NCBI GenBank assembly: GCA_913065105.1
Contig: CAJXZZ010000011.1
Coordinates: 1 to 48,896, forward strand
DNA: 48,896 bases
Direction of reading: 5' to 3'
Source of the DNA: an uncultured Gammaproteobacteria bacterium
GTDB taxonomy: Bacteria > Pseudomonadota > Gammaproteobacteria > SZUA-229
Position numbers and translations under genes: made by a program
The notes under the pieces: model-generated
What the model saw: the letters and a program-made list of their open reading frames with translations, nothing else
What the model was told of the DNA's origin: nothing
Databases searched by the model: none
Shown: one piece after another, positions 36,871 through 45,557 of the stretch
How positions within the stretch are numbered: the first letter of the stretch is position 1
How the letters are laid out: each line of letters starts with the position of its first letter

Positions 36871-37356
36871 TTATTTAATCTCAATCTGTCTGCGATGAGA
36901 TTTCTCCATTTTTGGAATAGTGAGCTTTAAAACACCATTTTTGAAAGAAGTTTTAACATTTTCCTCATCAACATCAGCAGGTAAAAGAACCGAACGATAA
37001 ATTTCGCTCTTACTGATTTCCTGTTTCAGATAATCACCCTTTTCCTGTTTCTCTTCATGACAGGTCTTTGCTTTAATTACAAGTTGATTGTTTGTTATCG
37101 ATACTTCGAGATCTTTTTTATCGATGCCTGGTAATTCAGCTTTGACTAAAATTTCTTTATCTCTGTCGATAACATCCATCTTGGGCATATCGCTAAAAGA
37201 AGCGCGTGAAAAAAGATCAGGTATCTTGTCTCCATCAAATGAGTTATGCCAGAAGCGTTGGAACATGCTCTCAACTTTATTTTCGAACTCCCTAAAAGAA
37301 GACAAATAATCATGCTGCTCGTTGGTTGTAGTTTTAGAAATATCTTTTGTTTTCAT
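36871..37356 (-). CDS. Small heat-shock protein, Hsp20 family
   Basis: The 161-residue protein has the alpha-crystallin domain: MDVIDRDKEILVKAELPGID, KDLEVSITNNQLVIKA and the closing KTSFKNGVLKLTIPK motif with the C-terminal IEIK. Hsp20 proteins bind unfolding proteins without ATP. A GGGGGGA ribosome site lies upstream. It has its own gap on both sides; no CIRCE element or sigma-32 promoter was clear. Confidence 0.94.
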   Translation of the reverse strand: MKTKDISKTTTNEQHDYLSSFREFENKVESMFQRFWHNSFDGDKIPDLFSRASFSDMPKMDVIDRDKEILVKAELPGIDKKDLEVSITNNQLVIKAKTCHEEKQEKGDYLKQEISKSEIYRSVLLPADVDEENVKTSFKNGVLKLTIPKMEKSHRRQIEIK

Positions 37357-37571
37357 TTTAAATCCCCCCAGGTCATTACATCAACTTACTACATATACCA
37401 TGCGTTCCTGGAGAGTATATTGACCCTGATCAAGTCTTCTGTATCAGTTGAAAAATCCTTATGCGACAATTCTTATATAACCACTTTGTTAAATTGGCCA
37501 TAATTTAATTCCGCACCCTCTTTTTCTCAAATGTTGCAACAGTAGAGAGCCGACCGATCTCTCTCATCTTG

Positions 37572-38483
37572 TTATTCATATTTCACACCCAGGACCTTAT
37601 GACTTTCTGTAAGGATGTAATCCAGAAATGTTCGGGCGACCAGAGAGAGTTTTCGGCCTTTTAAATGTACCGCGTACCACCGTCGTTTCAGAGGAAAACC
37701 TTCCACATCGAGTACCGTCAATTTGTTTACATCCCGTTCTAACTGCACACTGTGCAATGATAGAACAGCTATTCCCAAACCCGCCATTACAGCCTGCTTA
37801 AGCGCTTCACTACTGCCCAGCTCCATATAAGGCTCAATTTTAACGCCATGCTCTTTCATTAACTGATCGAACACATACCTTGTTCCGGAACCAGATTCGC
37901 GAATTAAAAATCGTTGTTTGGCCAATTCCTCTATGGTGATATTTTTTTTATTCGCCAATGGGTGATCAGCAGGGGCAACGATACCTAGAATATTGTTGAG
38001 AAAAGGATATGCTTCAAGATTTTCATCATCGGGTATCTGTCCCATGATGACAAAATCATCCTCATTATTCATTAATCGTTCAATGACACGTGCACGGTTG
38101 GTAAACTTTAATTTTGGCTCTACGTCGGGGTACTGTTGTAAAAATGCACCTAATAAATTGGGTAAAAAATATTTTGCGGTGGTGACCACGGACATCTGCA
38201 GGGCACCTTTTACCGTGCCTTTTAGTTCTTCTATTGAATTTTTTAAAGTATCGACTCTATTTAGAATATCAAGACTGGCTTCATACATCGTTTTTCCAGC
38301 GGCTGTTGGGAAGGTTTTTTTACCAATCTGCTCAAAAAGAGGTAACCCCACCTGTTCCTCCAGACGCTTAATCTGAATAGAAACAGCAGGTTGCGTTATA
38401 AATAGCTCTTCAGCAGCTCGCGTATAACCGCCCAGTCGAGAGACAGATTCAAAGATTCTTAATTGCTGTAATGTTAGATGCAT
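37572..38483 (-). CDS. cbbR: LysR-type transcriptional regulator, CbbR
   Basis: CbbR controls the Calvin-cycle genes in response to metabolites such as RuBP or NADPH. From ATG 38483 it has 303 residues. The winged HTH is LQQLRIFESVSRLGGYTRAA followed by EELFITQPAVSIQIKRLEEQVG; the effector domain shows ILGIVAPADHPLANKK and LIRESGSGTRYVFDQLM, typical of CbbR. The frame extends 81 bases further upstream, but the extension is not conserved. It is divergent from cbbL, the usual place. Confidence 0.93.
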   Translation of the reverse strand: MHLTLQQLRIFESVSRLGGYTRAAEELFITQPAVSIQIKRLEEQVGLPLFEQIGKKTFPTAAGKTMYEASLDILNRVDTLKNSIEELKGTVKGALQMSVVTTAKYFLPNLLGAFLQQYPDVEPKLKFTNRARVIERLMNNEDDFVIMGQIPDDENLEAYPFLNNILGIVAPADHPLANKKNITIEELAKQRFLIRESGSGTRYVFDQLMKEHGVKIEPYMELGSSEALKQAVMAGLGIAVLSLHSVQLERDVNKLTVLDVEGFPLKRRWYAVHLKGRKLSLVARTFLDYILTESHKVLGVKYE

Positions 38484-38684
38484 AACCAGACCCATAAACA
38501 AATGTATATGTAATTTATAACAAAAAGTAATTTTTATAAATAGTAAATCGGCGTTATATTTCATTCCATCCTAATTGGTGGCGTCAGAAGACTGTCGTGC
38601 TTAGGACTAAATATTTAACTTTGAAAATGCAACTAGAAGATTATTTTTAAAGTTTATCGATAAGTAACGTATGAGGAATACAAC
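38484..38684 (+). promoter_or_regulatory. cbbR-cbbL intergenic control region
   Basis: The 201-base AT-rich spacer has two direct copies of GTAATTT (38510-38516 and 38527-38533) each followed by a TTATAA box (38515-38520 and 38534-38539), a pattern fitting a LysR-type operator (T-N11-A family) near cbbR. No confident -35/-10 pair for cbbL was found. A strong ribosome site GAGGAA ends the region 8 bases before the cbbL ATG. Confidence 0.5.
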
Positions 38685-40103
38685 ATGGCAAAGACCTATA
38701 GCGCGGGCGTAAAAGAATACCGCGAAACGTACTGGACACCAGATTACACTGTTAAAGATACAGATCTTCTGGCTTGTTTCAAAATTACACCACAAGACGG
38801 TGTACCTCGCGAAGAAGTTGCTGCTGCGGTAGCAGCTGAATCTTCAACGGGTACCTGGACTACAGTTTGGACTGACCTTTTAACTGACCTTGATTACTAC
38901 AAGGGCCGTTGTTACGCAATTGAAGACGTTCCAGGTGATGATACTTGTTTCTACGCATTTGTTGCTTACCCTATCGATCTATTCGAAGAAGGTTCTGTTG
39001 TAAACGTACTGACTTCTTTAGTTGGTAACGTATTCGGCTTTAAAGCACTACGTGCACTTCGTTTAGAAGATATCCGTTTCCCAATTGCTTATGTAATGAC
39101 TTGTAATGGACCACCACAAGGTATCCAGGTTGAACGTGACATTCTAAACAAATACGGTCGTCCTCTACTAGGTTGTACTATTAAACCTAAACTGGGTCTT
39201 TCTGCTAAAAACTACGGTCGTGCCTGTTACGAAGGTTTACGCGGCGGTCTGGATTTCACTAAAGATGACGAAAACGTAAACTCACAGCCATTCATGCGCT
39301 GGCGTCACCGTTTCGACTTCGTTATGGAAGCTATCCATAAAGCTGAAGCTGAAACAGGTGAGCGTAAAGGTCATTACTTAAACGTAACTGCTCCTACTGC
39401 TGACGAAATGATGCGTCGTGCTGAGTACGCTAAAGAAATTGGCGCACCTATCATCATGCATGACTACTTAACGGGTGGTCTTTCTGCTAACACTCAGTTG
39501 GCTCAATGGTGTCAGAACAACGGTATGCTGTTACACATTCATCGTGCTATGCATGCTGTACTTGACCGCAACCCGCACCACGGTATTCATTTCCGCGTAC
39601 TTACTAAAGTTCTTCGTCTGTCAGGTGGTGATCACCTTCACTCAGGTACAGTTGTTGGTAAATTGGAAGGCGATCGTGACGCAACGTTGGGTTGGATCGA
39701 CATCATGCGTGATTCATACATCAAAGAAGATCGTTCACGCGGTATCTTCTTCGACCAGGACTGGGGCGCAATGCCAGGTGTTATCCCTGTCGCGTCTGGT
39801 GGTATCCACGTATGGCACATGCCTGCGCTGGTTAGCATCTTCGGCGATGATTCTTGTCTGCAGTTCGGTGGTGGTACATTAGGTCACCCCTGGGGTAACG
39901 CTGCAGGCGCGGCTGCTAACCGTGTTGCGGTTGAAGCTTGTGTTGAAGCACGTAACTCTGGTGTTGAGCTTGAGAAAGAAGGTAAGGACATTCTTACTAA
40001 AGCGGCTGCTCATAGCCCAGAACTTAAGATTGCTATGGAAACCTGGAAAGAGATCAAATTTGAATTTGATACGGTTGACAAGATTGACGTAGCCCACAAA
40101 TAA
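38685..40103 (+). CDS. cbbL: RuBisCO large subunit, form IA
   Basis: CbbL fixes CO2 onto RuBP. The 472-residue protein is form I, green-like type [20 protein letters not shown] at the start; Lys167 and Lys169 in [15 protein letters not shown]; carbamylated Lys193 with Asp195 and Glu196 in [15 protein letters not shown]; loop 6 in [12 protein letters not shown]; and [12 protein letters not shown]. All key catalytic residues are present. The following cbbS, cbbQ and cbbO fit a non-carboxysomal IAq operon. Codon use favours GGT, CGT and GTT, as in highly expressed genes. Confidence 0.98.
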   Translation: MAKTYSAGVKEYRETYWTPDYTVKDTDLLACFKITPQDGVPREEVAAAVAAESSTGTWTTVWTDLLTDLDYYKGRCYAIEDVPGDDTCFYAFVAYPIDLFEEGSVVNVLTSLVGNVFGFKALRALRLEDIRFPIAYVMTCNGPPQGIQVERDILNKYGRPLLGCTIKPKLGLSAKNYGRACYEGLRGGLDFTKDDENVNSQPFMRWRHRFDFVMEAIHKAEAETGERKGHYLNVTAPTADEMMRRAEYAKEIGAPIIMHDYLTGGLSANTQLAQWCQNNGMLLHIHRAMHAVLDRNPHHGIHFRVLTKVLRLSGGDHLHSGTVVGKLEGDRDATLGWIDIMRDSYIKEDRSRGIFFDQDWGAMPGVIPVASGGIHVWHMPALVSIFGDDSCLQFGGGTLGHPWGNAAGAAANRVAVEACVEARNSGVELEKEGKDILTKAAAHSPELKIAMETWKEIKFEFDTVDKIDVAHK

Positions 40104-40113
40104 AAGCGTCATC

Positions 40114-40194
40114 TAGCGCGTTCTGGCGGCGTTGCTGAAAAGGATTATGTATTAATAATACACTCACCTTTTCGCGCCTTGCCAGATCGCACTA
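40114..40194. repeat. Long imperfect inverted repeat between cbbL and cbbS
   Basis: The left arm 40114-40143 (starting TAGCGCG, then CTGGCGGCG and ending GAAAAGG) pairs imperfectly with the right arm 40167-40194 (starting CCTTTTCGCGCC, ending GATCGCACTA). The middle has GTATTAATAATAC, itself nearly palindromic. In the cbbLS mRNA this would make a stem of about 25 pairs. It resembles dispersed REP/MITE-like elements of Gammaproteobacteria and may stabilise cbbL mRNA or lower cbbS transcription. Confidence 0.75.
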
Positions 40195-40237
40195 CCTAAC
40201 ACTTTTACACATACAATTAAAATTTGGAGTAAATCAC

Positions 40238-40597
40238 ATGAGTGATGTACAAGATTACAATTCAAGCTTAAGCGATGCTGCTGCAAGCCGTAAATATGAA
40301 ACTTTTTCTTACCTGCCTGCTTTGAGTGTTGAGTCAACTCGCGCTCAGATTCAATATATCGTTGATAAAGGCTGGAATCCAGGTATCGAACACACAGAAC
40401 CAGAAAATGCGGTTAGCAATTACTGGTACATGTGGAAACTACCTTTGTTTGGTGAAACCGATGTTGATGTCATTCTGGCTGAACTTGAAAACTGCCATAA
40501 AGCGCATCCAAATAACCATGTACGTCTGTTAGGTTTTGATAACTTTAAGCAGTCTGCTGGTACAGCATTGGTTGTTTTCCGTGGCGTTTCTGTTTAA
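40238..40597 (+). CDS. cbbS: RuBisCO small subunit, form I
   Basis: CbbS completes the L8S8 RuBisCO. The 119-residue protein shows [45 protein letters not shown] and [20 protein letters not shown], the form IA pattern. TTTGGAGT before the start serves as ribosome site. It is separated from cbbL by 134 bases with an inverted repeat and followed by a terminator. Confidence 0.97.
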   Translation: MSDVQDYNSSLSDAAASRKYETFSYLPALSVESTRAQIQYIVDKGWNPGIEHTEPENAVSNYWYMWKLPLFGETDVDVILAELENCHKAHPNNHVRLLGFDNFKQSAGTALVVFRGVSV

Positions 40598-40629
40598 GAA
40601 CGACAAGGTTTATACCCTATAGCTGGATA

Positions 40630-40669
40630 AAAAGCCTCTGCCGGAGACATATCTGTCAGAGGCTTTTTT
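40630..40669 (+). terminator. Rho-independent terminator after cbbS
   Basis: AAAAGCCTCTG (near 40630) pairs with CAGAGGCTTTTTT (from 40657), ending in six T. It closes cbbLS about 33 bases after the stop, so the downstream genes cbbQ and cbbO are expressed by readthrough or by their own promoter. Confidence 0.92.
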
Positions 40670-40711
40670 GCCTATAATGCACGACAACATTCACTAGTCA
40701 GAGAGTTTTAT

Positions 40712-41023
40712 ATGGCACGTCCAGATAAGTACGTTGGAGTTCAAAACGAAGTTAATGGCGGCATGACCACGATTGGGAAAATCATTCGTGATGCCTGGGT
40801 CTTTGGCTTAATTGAAGAAAACGAAACTTGTGAAGGTTGGAATTTTGCGGGTGTTGATGCCTTATTGGATAAGGTTAATAAAGAATGGGATAAATATGGT
40901 TGTCAGGTGAGTAGCTTACCAGCAGAGCTATTTGAAAAGCACCAAAGAATTCATGGCAAGGCAATGGAAGATGCTCGCGCAAGTGGATGGTGTGGAGAAG
41001 TAGAAACTGAGGACGAGAAATAA
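40712..41023 (+). CDS. Small conserved-looking protein between cbbS and cbbQ
   Basis: This 103-residue acidic protein begins MARPDKYVGVQNEVNGGMTT and has IGKIIRDAWVFGLIEENETC, then CEGWNFAG, VNKEWDKYG and AELFEKHQRIH, ending in a charged tail. I recognise no domain. It has a GAGAG ribosome site (CAGAGAGTTTTATATG) and follows the cbbS terminator; TATAAT at 40673-40678 with weak -35 may provide a promoter. Its place inside the RuBisCO activase gene row points to a link with RuBisCO or CbbQO, but the role is unknown. Confidence 0.75.
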   Translation: MARPDKYVGVQNEVNGGMTTIGKIIRDAWVFGLIEENETCEGWNFAGVDALLDKVNKEWDKYGCQVSSLPAELFEKHQRIHGKAMEDARASGWCGEVETEDEK

Positions 41024-41130
41024 TACGTCGCAGTAATAATTTTTATTTTTGTAGCCTGTTGTTAGCGTTAATGGCGAATATGCTGCAAGAACAATTTAAA
41101 CATAGATCAAACGAAGAAGAGAGAGTGACC

Positions 41131-41952
41131 ATGTCTGTTACTGAAAACGTTGTAGATGCCGAGCAATATCTAATCAAAGATGAACCTTACTATGAACCAG
41201 TGGGTAAAGAGCTAGCGTTATACGAATCTGCTTATGACGTTCGTATGCCGATGATGATCAAGGGACCTACCGGTTGCGGAAAGTCACGTTTTGTTGAACA
41301 CATGGCCTGGAAACTTGGCAAACCATTGATTACGGTTGCCTGTAATGAAGATATGACCGCATCTGATCTGGTAGGCCGTTTTCTGTTAGATAAGGATGGC
41401 ACCAAATGGCAGGATGGTCCTTTGACCACCGCAGCTCGTATGGGTGCTATCTGTTACCTCGACGAGATAGTTGAAGCACGACAGGACACCACTGTTGTTA
41501 TTCACCCGCTAACCGATCATCGTCGCAGCCTGCCGTTAGATAAAAAGGGTGAGTTAATACAGGCGCACCCTGATTTTCAGTTAGTCATCTCTTATAACCC
41601 TGGTTATCAGAGTTTGATGAAAGACTTAAAACAATCGACCAAACAACGTTTCGGTGCGATGGACTTTGATTATCCAGAAGAAAAAATTGAAATTAATATC
41701 GTTGCCAAAGAATCTGGAGTCGATCCAGTAATCGCTGAAAAACTAGTGCATATCGCACATCGTGCTCGCAACCTGAAAGGCCATGGTTTAGATGAAGGTA
41801 TTTCTACACGTCTGCTGGTCTATGCCGGCCAGCTTATCGCTAAAGGTGTACCGCCACTAGATGCCTGCAGCATGACAATGGTGACACCATTAACTGATGA
41901 CCCCGACATGCGCGATACACTTAACGCTGCGGTAGAAACATTTTTTGGCTAA
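41131..41952 (+). CDS. cbbQ: RuBisCO activase AAA+ subunit CbbQ
   Basis: CbbQ is a MoxR-type AAA+ ATPase that with CbbO removes inhibitory sugar phosphates from form IA RuBisCO. From ATG 41131 (AGAGAG ribosome site) it has 273 residues. Walker A is GPTGCGKS at residues 45-52, Walker B is CYLDEIVEARQ with Asp111-Glu112, and the DKKGELIQAHPDFQLVISYNP segment with sensor 1 is present. The extra TTG-started segment from 41059 is not conserved. Confidence 0.96.
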   Translation: MSVTENVVDAEQYLIKDEPYYEPVGKELALYESAYDVRMPMMIKGPTGCGKSRFVEHMAWKLGKPLITVACNEDMTASDLVGRFLLDKDGTKWQDGPLTTAARMGAICYLDEIVEARQDTTVVIHPLTDHRRSLPLDKKGELIQAHPDFQLVISYNPGYQSLMKDLKQSTKQRFGAMDFDYPEEKIEINIVAKESGVDPVIAEKLVHIAHRARNLKGHGLDEGISTRLLVYAGQLIAKGVPPLDACSMTMVTPLTDDPDMRDTLNAAVETFFG

Positions 41953-41998
41953 AACAAGTTCGACACAAGTGTTGTTCTGATAACGATAGAAATTTATT

Positions 41999-44353
41999 AT
42001 GTCGATGAAGCTCGAAGATTACGAAGATTTACTTGCAGATGTAGCGCCTGAGATTCGTGATGTGCTTGAAAGTACATTTCAAGAAGCATCACGCGTGATG
42101 TCTCCTACGGGTTTGCAAACGTATATGGATGGCGCAAAAACTTTGTGTAATCTTGGACGAGGCTCGGGTGTTGTTATCTCTTATCTACAGGAAATGCCAT
42201 TAGTCGCAAAGGAATGTGGTGAAGATGTGGTCGGCGATTGCTTAACAGCGGCGATGAAACTTTCTTCAATGACTTCTGCTGAAGTGGTCACTCTGTTATT
42301 TAGCAGTATGCCAACAGCAGCACGTAACCTGGGTGATGCCGAACTCTTCCGTGGATATCTGACGCTCATTCATCAGCTTGCATCAACCGCTTCGCGCGGT
42401 GTGCGCCCGATGCTTAATCATATCGATGAATTATTATCTAAACTAACACTCAGTGGTTTACGCCGTTGGGCTCAATTTGGTTCTCAGGCTTATCGTCGAG
42501 ATTTTAATAATCTAACGGCTTACTTTAATCTTGAGTCCGCTGACAGTCGCGCGGTATTACAAAAAGAACGCCGTGGTATCCTGTTCATAAAAACCCAGCG
42601 AAAATTAAATTTTTATCTGCGTGCCTTATGGGGGCGAGATTTTTTCTTGCGCCCGACCGGTGCCGACTTCGCTGATTTTCGTCCCTTTATCGAACATCGT
42701 ATATTGCATCTGCCTGATGCACTTGATGATTGTGGTGACATCCCGGGGCTAGAGCTTTATCGTGCAACGGCTGCACACATGGCTTCACACATGATGTACT
42801 CGACTGCGCCAATTTCTGCTGAGGGGCTTAGCCCGGCACAGATGTTTTTTATCGGGCTGGTGGAAGATGCGCGTATCGAGTATAAAGCCATCAATGAATT
42901 TCCTGGTCTAAAGAAACTCTGGCGTTCACTGATGGATGTACCCCGTGAAGATAAGGGGGAAGAAAAAGCTGAACATCCAACCATGCCCTTGCTAGAAAAA
43001 TTTTCTATCATGCTACTGGATTCGACAGTGAACTCGGACGACAAAGAGCTGAATGCACTCGCGAAAAAGTTTCATGATGGCATCTTCGATAATCAGGATA
43101 ACAACAATTTCTGCTGGCATCTTGGTCTCGATGTTTTTAATTTATTCTCATCGCGTAAAGAAGTACCTAGCCTGCGTATCCTCGAACGCATCGATATCCC
43201 TTACCGTGACGACAATCGTTATGTCTGGGAGTTTGAAGAATTTAGCTGGGAAGTCGAGTATGAATATATGCCCGCTAGTCAGCGCCAGGTAAGGCGTGAG
43301 GTTAGCGTTATCGAAATGGCCAATGAAGTCGATTGTGAATTAGCCGGTGATGACGCACAGGAAATCTGGACCTGTTCAACCAATATGCGTCCTTATGAGG
43401 ATGACCTGACTGATGAACAGGTTAGCTTCAATGATATGTGGGGCAAAGAACCGGTTTCCGACCCCTACCATTACCAGGAATGGGATTATCAGATACAGCT
43501 GCACCGTCCTGACTGGGTATCTGTTTATGAACGTCGTCAACCGCGTGGTTTTGTCGAAGATATTCAGGCGATCATCGATGAATACAGACCAGTGGCGCAT
43601 CGTATAAGACAGATCATCGATCTATTAACGCCGGAAGGCGTGCAACGTGTGCGTAATATGGAAGATGGTGACGAAGTCGATATCAATGCCGCTATCGATG
43701 CCATGATTGCGATTCGCATGGGTGAGCAGCCTAACACCCGCATCACCATGCGCAACGTATTAAAGACTAGAGACCTGTCAGTCGTACTGTTACTGGACCT
43801 GTCCGAATCGACTAATGAACCGATGAATGGTTCAGAAAAAACCGTATTACAACTGACGCGTGAAGCTGCCACTCTGGTTGCTACTGCAATCGAAGGTATT
43901 GGTGATCCTTTTGCTATTCATGGCTTTGCCTCCGACGGGCGTCATGATGTGCAATATTATCGTTTTAAAGATTTTAGTCAGCACTTCGATGATGAGGCAA
44001 AATCTCGGCTTGCAGGCATGAAAGGCGGACTATCAACGCGTATGGGTGGTGCGTTACGTCATGCGGGTCAGCACCTGTTAAAGCAGCAGGAAAAACGCAA
44101 GTTAGTATTATTAGTCACTGACGGTGAACCTGCCGACATCGATGAACGTGACCCACAGCATCTGCGCCACGATACTAAAAAAGCCGTGGAAGAACTCTAT
44201 AGTACAGGCGTACTTACGTATTGTTTAACGTTAGACCCCAATGCCGATGATTATGTGAAACGAATCTTTGGCGCTAATAACTACACGATTATTGACCATG
44301 TCGATAAGTTACCAGAGCAGTTGCCCACTTTGTTTGCGAGCCTGACGGCATAA
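41999..44353 (+). CDS. cbbO: RuBisCO activase adaptor CbbO (VWA domain)
   Basis: CbbO carries the substrate-recognition part of the CbbQO activase. The 784-residue protein has a long helical N-terminal domain and a C-terminal VWA domain with an intact MIDAS motif DLSES (Asp600, Ser602, Ser604), which holds the metal that contacts RuBisCO. A negatively charged central part is visible around residues 380-520. It is the fourth gene of the block, 46 bases after cbbQ and 24 bases before the aldolase gene. Confidence 0.96.
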   Translation: MSMKLEDYEDLLADVAPEIRDVLESTFQEASRVMSPTGLQTYMDGAKTLCNLGRGSGVVISYLQEMPLVAKECGEDVVGDCLTAAMKLSSMTSAEVVTLLFSSMPTAARNLGDAELFRGYLTLIHQLASTASRGVRPMLNHIDELLSKLTLSGLRRWAQFGSQAYRRDFNNLTAYFNLESADSRAVLQKERRGILFIKTQRKLNFYLRALWGRDFFLRPTGADFADFRPFIEHRILHLPDALDDCGDIPGLELYRATAAHMASHMMYSTAPISAEGLSPAQMFFIGLVEDARIEYKAINEFPGLKKLWRSLMDVPREDKGEEKAEHPTMPLLEKFSIMLLDSTVNSDDKELNALAKKFHDGIFDNQDNNNFCWHLGLDVFNLFSSRKEVPSLRILERIDIPYRDDNRYVWEFEEFSWEVEYEYMPASQRQVRREVSVIEMANEVDCELAGDDAQEIWTCSTNMRPYEDDLTDEQVSFNDMWGKEPVSDPYHYQEWDYQIQLHRPDWVSVYERRQPRGFVEDIQAIIDEYRPVAHRIRQIIDLLTPEGVQRVRNMEDGDEVDINAAIDAMIAIRMGEQPNTRITMRNVLKTRDLSVVLLLDLSESTNEPMNGSEKTVLQLTREAATLVATAIEGIGDPFAIHGFASDGRHDVQYYRFKDFSQHFDDEAKSRLAGMKGGLSTRMGGALRHAGQHLLKQQEKRKLVLLVTDGEPADIDERDPQHLRHDTKKAVEELYSTGVLTYCLTLDPNADDYVKRIFGANNYTIIDHVDKLPEQLPTLFASLTA

Positions 44354-44377
44354 TGCGCCAGATATTAGGAGTAACCC

Positions 44378-45556
44378 ATGCCTTTGGTTAATATGCGCGA
44401 CATGCTGTATCACGCCTACGACAATAATTATGCGGTAGGTGCTTTTGATCTAGTCAGCCTGGACTTTTTAGAAGCCGTTATCGACGCTGCAGAAAGCTGT
44501 CGCTCTGCCGTTATCCTAAGTATTGCAGAGCCTCATTTTGCCTATTACGATTTTGAGCTTTTTCTGCCCGCCGTCGAAGCCGCAGCAAAACGCGCCTCTG
44601 TTCCTGTCGCCATTCAACTGGATCATGGCAGCAGCTTTGAGTCAGCGGTAAAAGCGATTAACCTGGGATGCAATGGTGTCATGCTCGACGTATCAGACCA
44701 GAGCTTTTCTGACAACATAGATCAAACCCGGGCGGTTGCCGAGATGGCACATCAATGTGGTGTTTCGGTGGTGGGCGAACTCGGTTATGTTGCGGGCAAA
44801 GAAGGTGAAGGTGCTGAGCAACACCCAGGAGAAACTACTTTCACCCTTCCCTCTGAAGCTAAAGCCTATGTAGAAAGGACCGGTGTTGACTTCCTGGCGG
44901 TGTCTATCGGCACGGTACAGGGTCGAATGAACGGTCGCGCAAAACTTGATTACGTACGTCTCAAGCAACTCAATCAGGCGGTCAATATTCCATTGGTTAT
45001 TCATGGTGGCAGCGGTCTGAATGAAGATCAGTTTCATAAATTGACATCCAATGGCGTTGCCAAGATTGATTATTACACAGCACTTTCAGATGTCGCAGCA
45101 AAAGCGATGCGAAAACGCAGTAAGGAAAACCCTAACGGCAGTTTTACCGACCTTAAAAAAGATGTAAAAGAAGCCATCGGTTTAGAAGTTCAACGCTGTC
45201 TTCGTCAGTGGGGTAGTGCCGGACGCGCAGCGGAAGTACTTGAACGATGCGAACCCTGGCTATCCGTTGAACATCTTATTGTTCATAATGTAAGTGCGCA
45301 GCCTGGCCAGTCAGTCGACAGTCTAATGTCTGAAGGCAAACGAATACTTTCCCAGATACCGGGTGTGCGAGAAGTATTTACTGGTGAGGCGATGAAAGAA
45401 AATAGTAAATATAGTTTCTGCTGGTCAGTACGGTTTACACATAAAGCTGCGCTTGATAGCTTTCGAGAACATCAGGGTTTTGATGCTTTTTTAAAGAAAC
45501 AGTTTAACTCTAACGTCAGCGACCTGGTCTGTATCGATTATCAGGAAAAAACATAG
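44378..45556 (+). CDS. Class II aldolase with C-terminal Dabb domain
   Basis: Residues 1-290 are a class II (zinc) aldolase barrel: AVGAFDLVSLDFLEAVIDAA, IQLDHGSSFESAV with Asp82 and His83, GELGYVAG with Glu134, and PLVIHGGSGL with His209. At the usual second zinc His (GT-HG in relatives) it has Gln181 in IGTVQGRMNG. From about residue 297 a second domain follows: VEHLIVHNVS, then ILSQIPGVREVFTGEA, FCWSVRFTHKAALDSFREHQ and DLVCIDYQ, which fits the stress-responsive A/B barrel (Dabb) family. Calvin-cycle aldolases cleave FBP and SBP; the missing zinc ligand makes activity uncertain. Last gene of the cbb block. Confidence 0.85.
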   Translation: MPLVNMRDMLYHAYDNNYAVGAFDLVSLDFLEAVIDAAESCRSAVILSIAEPHFAYYDFELFLPAVEAAAKRASVPVAIQLDHGSSFESAVKAINLGCNGVMLDVSDQSFSDNIDQTRAVAEMAHQCGVSVVGELGYVAGKEGEGAEQHPGETTFTLPSEAKAYVERTGVDFLAVSIGTVQGRMNGRAKLDYVRLKQLNQAVNIPLVIHGGSGLNEDQFHKLTSNGVAKIDYYTALSDVAAKAMRKRSKENPNGSFTDLKKDVKEAIGLEVQRCLRQWGSAGRAAEVLERCEPWLSVEHLIVHNVSAQPGQSVDSLMSEGKRILSQIPGVREVFTGEAMKENSKYSFCWSVRFTHKAALDSFREHQGFDAFLKKQFNSNVSDLVCIDYQEKT

Positions 45557-45557
45557 T

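Noticed and set aside
36871-37356. A heat-shock control element for hsp20
   Set aside because: No CIRCE inverted repeat or convincing sigma-32 promoter was visible upstream.
39475-39882. A 135-codon open frame inside cbbL on the same strand
   Set aside because: It is an out-of-frame reading of cbbL with no recognisable motifs.
40673-40678. TATAAT as a firm promoter for the small gene and cbbQO
   Set aside because: The -10 box is perfect, but no acceptable -35 box is found at 16-18 bases, so it is mentioned only as a possibility.
38685-45556. Carboxysome association of the RuBisCO genes
   Set aside because: No csoS or ccm genes follow cbbS; the cbbQ-cbbO order fits the non-carboxysomal IAq layout.
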